Shown here: piece after piece, positions 11,903-14,679 of the stretch
Numbering within the stretch: the stretch's first letter is position 1
How the letters are laid out: every line of letters starts with the position of its first letter
Translations under genes and position numbers: made by a program
Origin: Nostoc sp. CHAB 5715
GTDB lineage: Bacteria > Cyanobacteriota > Cyanobacteriia > Cyanobacteriales > Nostocaceae
Assembly: GCF_020829685.1 (NCBI RefSeq)
Contig: NZ_JAIVFR010000046.1
Coordinates: 1 to 14,679 of the forward strand
DNA: 14,679 nucleotides
Direction of reading: 5' to 3'
The notes under the pieces: model-generated
Told to the model about the DNA's origin: nothing
Database searches by the model: none
The model's input: only the letters and a program-made list of their open reading frames with translations

Positions 11903-14581
11903 GTGAATTATCCTGCACCGTCTCCAGAACTTGACTTAGGGTCTATATTTCCCTTTGATCTGGATCAGTTTCAAAAAGAAGCGATCGCGTCCCTAAACGC
12001 CGGACGCTCCGTAGTCGTATGTGCGCCCACAGGTTCGGGCAAAACATTAGTCGGGGAATACGCCATTTATCGCGCCCTGGCACGAGGTAAACGTGTATTT
12101 TATACTACTCCCCTAAAGGCGTTGTCGAATCAAAAATTACGTGACTTTCGAGAAAAATTCGGGTTTGATCAAGTCGGACTGTTAACTGGAGATGCATCCA
12201 TTAACAGAGATGCACCGATTTTGGTAATGACCACAGAAATTTTCCGAAATATGCTCTATGGCACACCCATTGGGCAAATCGGCATCTCATTAGTAGACGT
12301 GGAAGCGGTGATCCTTGATGAGTGCCACTACATGAACGATCGCCAGCGCGGTACTGTTTGGGAAGAATCAATCATCTATTGTCCCCGGGAAGTGCAACTG
12401 GCAGCCCTCTCAGCAACGGTTGCCAATAGCGATCAACTCACCGATTGGCTAAACCGCGTTCACGGGCCAACTGACCTGATTTACTCCGATTTTCGCCCAG
12501 TTCCCTTGGAATTTCACTTTTGCAATCCCAAAGGGTTATTTCCCCTGCTAAATGATAACAAAACCAAAATTAACCCCCGCCTTATTCAGAAGAAGAAAGG
12601 GAGAGGGGGAGAAAGGGAGAGGGGGAGAAGTGGTAGACCAGAGGCTCCTGGAATAGTTTTTACCTTGAGCCAGTTAGAGCAACGGGATATGTTACCAGCG
12701 ATTTACTTTATCTTCAGCCGCCGGGGATGTGATAAAGCCGTGGCAGAAGTGGGTGATTTATGGCTAGTAAATAATGAAGAGTCCCAGATTTTACGGCAAC
12801 AGATTGATGACTTTTTAGCCCGCAATCCCGAAGCAGGGCGTTCTGGACAAATTGCACCCTTATACCGGGGAATTGCTGCCCACCACGCCGGAATTTTACC
12901 TGCTTGGAAAGCACTGGTAGAAGAACTATTTCAGCAAGGGCTGATTAAAGTAGTATTCGCAACCGAAACGCTAGCTGCGGGAATTAATATGCCCGCCCGG
13001 ACAACGGTAATTTCTACCCTTTCCAAGCGTACCGATACTGGACACCGCTTGTTAAATGCTTCCGAATTTTTGCAAATGGCGGGACGAGCAGGCCGCCGGG
13101 GGATGGATAAACAAGGTCATGTGGTGACAGTCCAAACTCCCTTTGAAGGAGCCAAAGAAGCGGCGTATTTGGGAACATCCAAGCCAGATCCCCTTGTAAG
13201 CCAGTTTACGCCCAGTTATGGCATGGTACTCAACTTGCTGCAAACACACACCCTAGAGCAAACCAGGGAACTGATAGAACGCAGCTTTGGGCAGTACATG
13301 GCCACTTTGCATTTAAGACCAGAATACGATGAGATTGCCGAACTGCAAAAACAATTAGCTCAACTTCATGAGCAAATCGTCGCAGTTGATGAAAATGAAC
13401 TGGCTGTTTATGAGAAATTGCGGCAACGCCTGAAAGTGGAACGCCAGATATTGAAAACCTTGCAAGAGCAAGCGCAGGAAGATAGACAAGAAGAATTGGG
13501 GATGATGTTGGGCTTTGCAGTATCAGGAACTCTGCTGAGTCTCAAAGGTAAAAATATCACAGTATCTTCACCTGTAACCGCAGTGTTAGTAGGAAAATCG
13601 CCTGGTTCTGGTCAAGCTCCTTACTTGGTATGCTTGGGGCACGATAATCGCTGGTATGTGGCAACAACAGGGGATGTAGTTGATTTGTATGCTGAACTGC
13701 CGCGAATTGAGGTGTCACCTGATTTACTACCACCGCCAGAGATGCCTTTGAAGCCAGGACAGTCGCGCCGGGGTAATCAAGAAACATTTGCGATCGCCAC
13801 CCGTATTCCCGATCCGGTAGAATCTTTACATCTGGCACCAGAAGTAGCAGAACAACTCAGTCGCACTGCTGCCGTCCAAGAGCAATTAGAAGCTCATCCT
13901 CTACATCAATCAGGCAATGCTGCCACACTTTTCAAGCGCCGGGCCCGCTATGTCGAACTAGAAGCCGAACTTGAACAGTTGCAAGGGCAAGTAGAGCAAC
14001 AGTCACAACGTCATTGGGAAGAATTTCTGAATTTAATCGCAATTCTGCAACACTTTGGCGCTTTAGATAACTTAGTACCCACAGTATTAGGGCGAATCGC
14101 TGCCGCCATTCGAGGCGAGAATGAATTATGGCTGGGTTTAGTATTCGCTAGTGGTGAATTGGACAACTTAGATCCGCATCATTTAGCCGCCGCCGCCGCC
14201 GGTTTGGTGATGGAAACGCCCCGTCCAGATAGCAAGGTTAACTTTGAGCTTAGTAATGAAGTAGCAGAATCCTTAGCAAAATTGCGGGGAATTCGCCGCC
14301 AAATGTTCCAATTACAACGGCGGTATAACGTAGCGCTGCCTATATGGTTAGAGTTTGAGTTAATTGCGATCGTGGAACAATGGGCGCTAGGAATGGAGTG
14401 GATACAACTCTGCGAAAACACCACCTTGGATGAAGGCGATGTGGTGAGAATTCTACGGCGGACGTTGGATTTATTATCACAAATACCCCACGTTCCTCAT
14501 TTGCCAGACTCTTTCTGCCGTAATGCCCATCGGGCGATGCAGTTGATTGATAGATTCCCTGTGAATGAGGTGCTTGAATAA
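11903..14581 (+). CDS. Ski2-like superfamily II RNA helicase (DEAD/DEAH box) with DSHCT domain
   Basis: Relatives unwind RNA using ATP and take part in RNA turnover; the exact role in cyanobacteria is not established. The 892-residue protein has the helicase core: FPFDLDQFQKEAI (16-28, Q-motif-like), Walker A APTGSGKT (41-48), TTPLKALSNQK (68-78), MTTE (109-112), the Walker B box DECH (139-142), LSAT (169-172), AIYFIFSRRGCDKAV (266-280), ATETLAAGINMPART (353-367) and motif VI QMAGRAGRRG (391-400). A coiled-coil-rich middle and an SH3-like segment follow. A DSHCT C-terminal domain occupies about 715-892 (LDEGDVVRILRRTLDLLSQI), typical of Ski2/Mtr4/HelY-type helicases. Translation starts at GTG 11903, which gives the family's NYPAPSPELDL N-terminus; the nearby ATG at 11893 is followed at once by TGA. 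A repeat-derived basic segment (230-245) interrupts the region between the two RecA-like domains. Confidence 0.93.
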   Translation: MNYPAPSPELDLGSIFPFDLDQFQKEAIASLNAGRSVVVCAPTGSGKTLVGEYAIYRALARGKRVFYTTPLKALSNQKLRDFREKFGFDQVGLLTGDASINRDAPILVMTTEIFRNMLYGTPIGQIGISLVDVEAVILDECHYMNDRQRGTVWEESIIYCPREVQLAALSATVANSDQLTDWLNRVHGPTDLIYSDFRPVPLEFHFCNPKGLFPLLNDNKTKINPRLIQKKKGRGGERERGRSGRPEAPGIVFTLSQLEQRDMLPAIYFIFSRRGCDKAVAEVGDLWLVNNEESQILRQQIDDFLARNPEAGRSGQIAPLYRGIAAHHAGILPAWKALVEELFQQGLIKVVFATETLAAGINMPARTTVISTLSKRTDTGHRLLNASEFLQMAGRAGRRGMDKQGHVVTVQTPFEGAKEAAYLGTSKPDPLVSQFTPSYGMVLNLLQTHTLEQTRELIERSFGQYMATLHLRPEYDEIAELQKQLAQLHEQIVAVDENELAVYEKLRQRLKVERQILKTLQEQAQEDRQEELGMMLGFAVSGTLLSLKGKNITVSSPVTAVLVGKSPGSGQAPYLVCLGHDNRWYVATTGDVVDLYAELPRIEVSPDLLPPPEMPLKPGQSRRGNQETFAIATRIPDPVESLHLAPEVAEQLSRTAAVQEQLEAHPLHQSGNAATLFKRRARYVELEAELEQLQGQVEQQSQRHWEEFLNLIAILQHFGALDNLVPTVLGRIAAAIRGENELWLGLVFASGELDNLDPHHLAAAAAGLVMETPRPDSKVNFELSNEVAESLAKLRGIRRQMFQLQRRYNVALPIWLEFELIAIVEQWALGMEWIQLCENTTLDEGDVVRILRRTLDLLSQIPHVPHLPDSFCRNAHRAMQLIDRFPVNEVLE
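12599..12630 (+). repeat. Two 16-bp purine repeats inside the helicase gene
   Basis: GGGAGAGGGGGAGAAA occurs twice in tandem (second copy ends G), encoding GRGGERERGRS in a segment KKKGRGGERERGRSGRPEAPG (229-249, with flanks). The words match purine-rich intergenic repeats in this window. The site is the loop between the first RecA-like domain and the AIYFIFSRR strand of the second, where length changes are tolerated. Confidence 0.75.
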
Positions 14582-14679
14582 ACAAGACGCTTTTACAGAG
14601 TATTTGATCCCACATTCTGGAGGTGCGATCGTAAATTATGTTTAACTACTTATCTATTCTCAAGATATTTTGTGCAGAG

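Overview
Two unrelated kinds of DNA meet in this window. Positions 1 to about 2000 read as Bacteroidota: a minus-strand multi-pass membrane protein running off the left edge, and a divergent, broken glycoside hydrolase family 2 lipoprotein gene. This part has no HIP1 site and no cyanobacterial short repeats. From about 2013 to the end the DNA is cyanobacterial, most likely a filamentous, heterocyst-forming type (Nostocales). The evidence is many HIP1 octamers (GCGATCGC at about 3379, 3592, 5190, 6290, 7331, 9791, 11141, 11701, 11981 and 13790), heptameric short tandem repeats in most intergenic gaps, and the gene set pipX-pipY-sepF-proC. The join breaks the hydrolase gene and falls at the edge of a repeat element. 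It may be a chimeric contig from a non-axenic culture or metagenome, or a real insertion; the sequence alone cannot decide.

Layout: 1-1103 membrane protein (-, partial); 1266-~2000 truncated GH2 lipoprotein (+); 2013-3476 a gene-free nest of repeats: a fold-back element, an inner 242-bp non-autonomous transposon with an exact 8-bp target duplication, a tnpB fragment, a 42-bp minisatellite and IS200/IS605-like hairpins; 3477-4847 der; 5179-6096 EcfT/CbiQ-type transporter subunit; 6237-7961 PabB-type chorismate-using enzyme carrying three low-complexity insertions; 7962-8860 a repeat-rich gap with a 262-bp inverted-repeat element and a candidate pipX promoter; 8861-9139 pipX; 9136-9804 pipY; 10184-10786 sepF; 10907-11725 proC; 11903-14581 a Ski2-like DEAD/DEAH-box helicase with a DSHCT domain.

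The cyanobacterial genes are ordinary housekeeping functions, all on the plus strand: ribosome assembly (der), transport (EcfT), folate or tryptophan precursor synthesis (PabB-like), nitrogen/carbon signalling and PLP homeostasis (pipX, pipY), division (sepF), proline synthesis (proC) and RNA metabolism (helicase). Only pipX and pipY are clearly coupled, by a 4-base overlap.

The most unusual feature is how deeply short repeats have entered the genes. They lie within the der and pabB stop regions, supply the annotated start codons of pabB and proC, and interrupt the pabB reading frame three times and the helicase once without breaking the frame. No new defence or biosynthetic system is evident.
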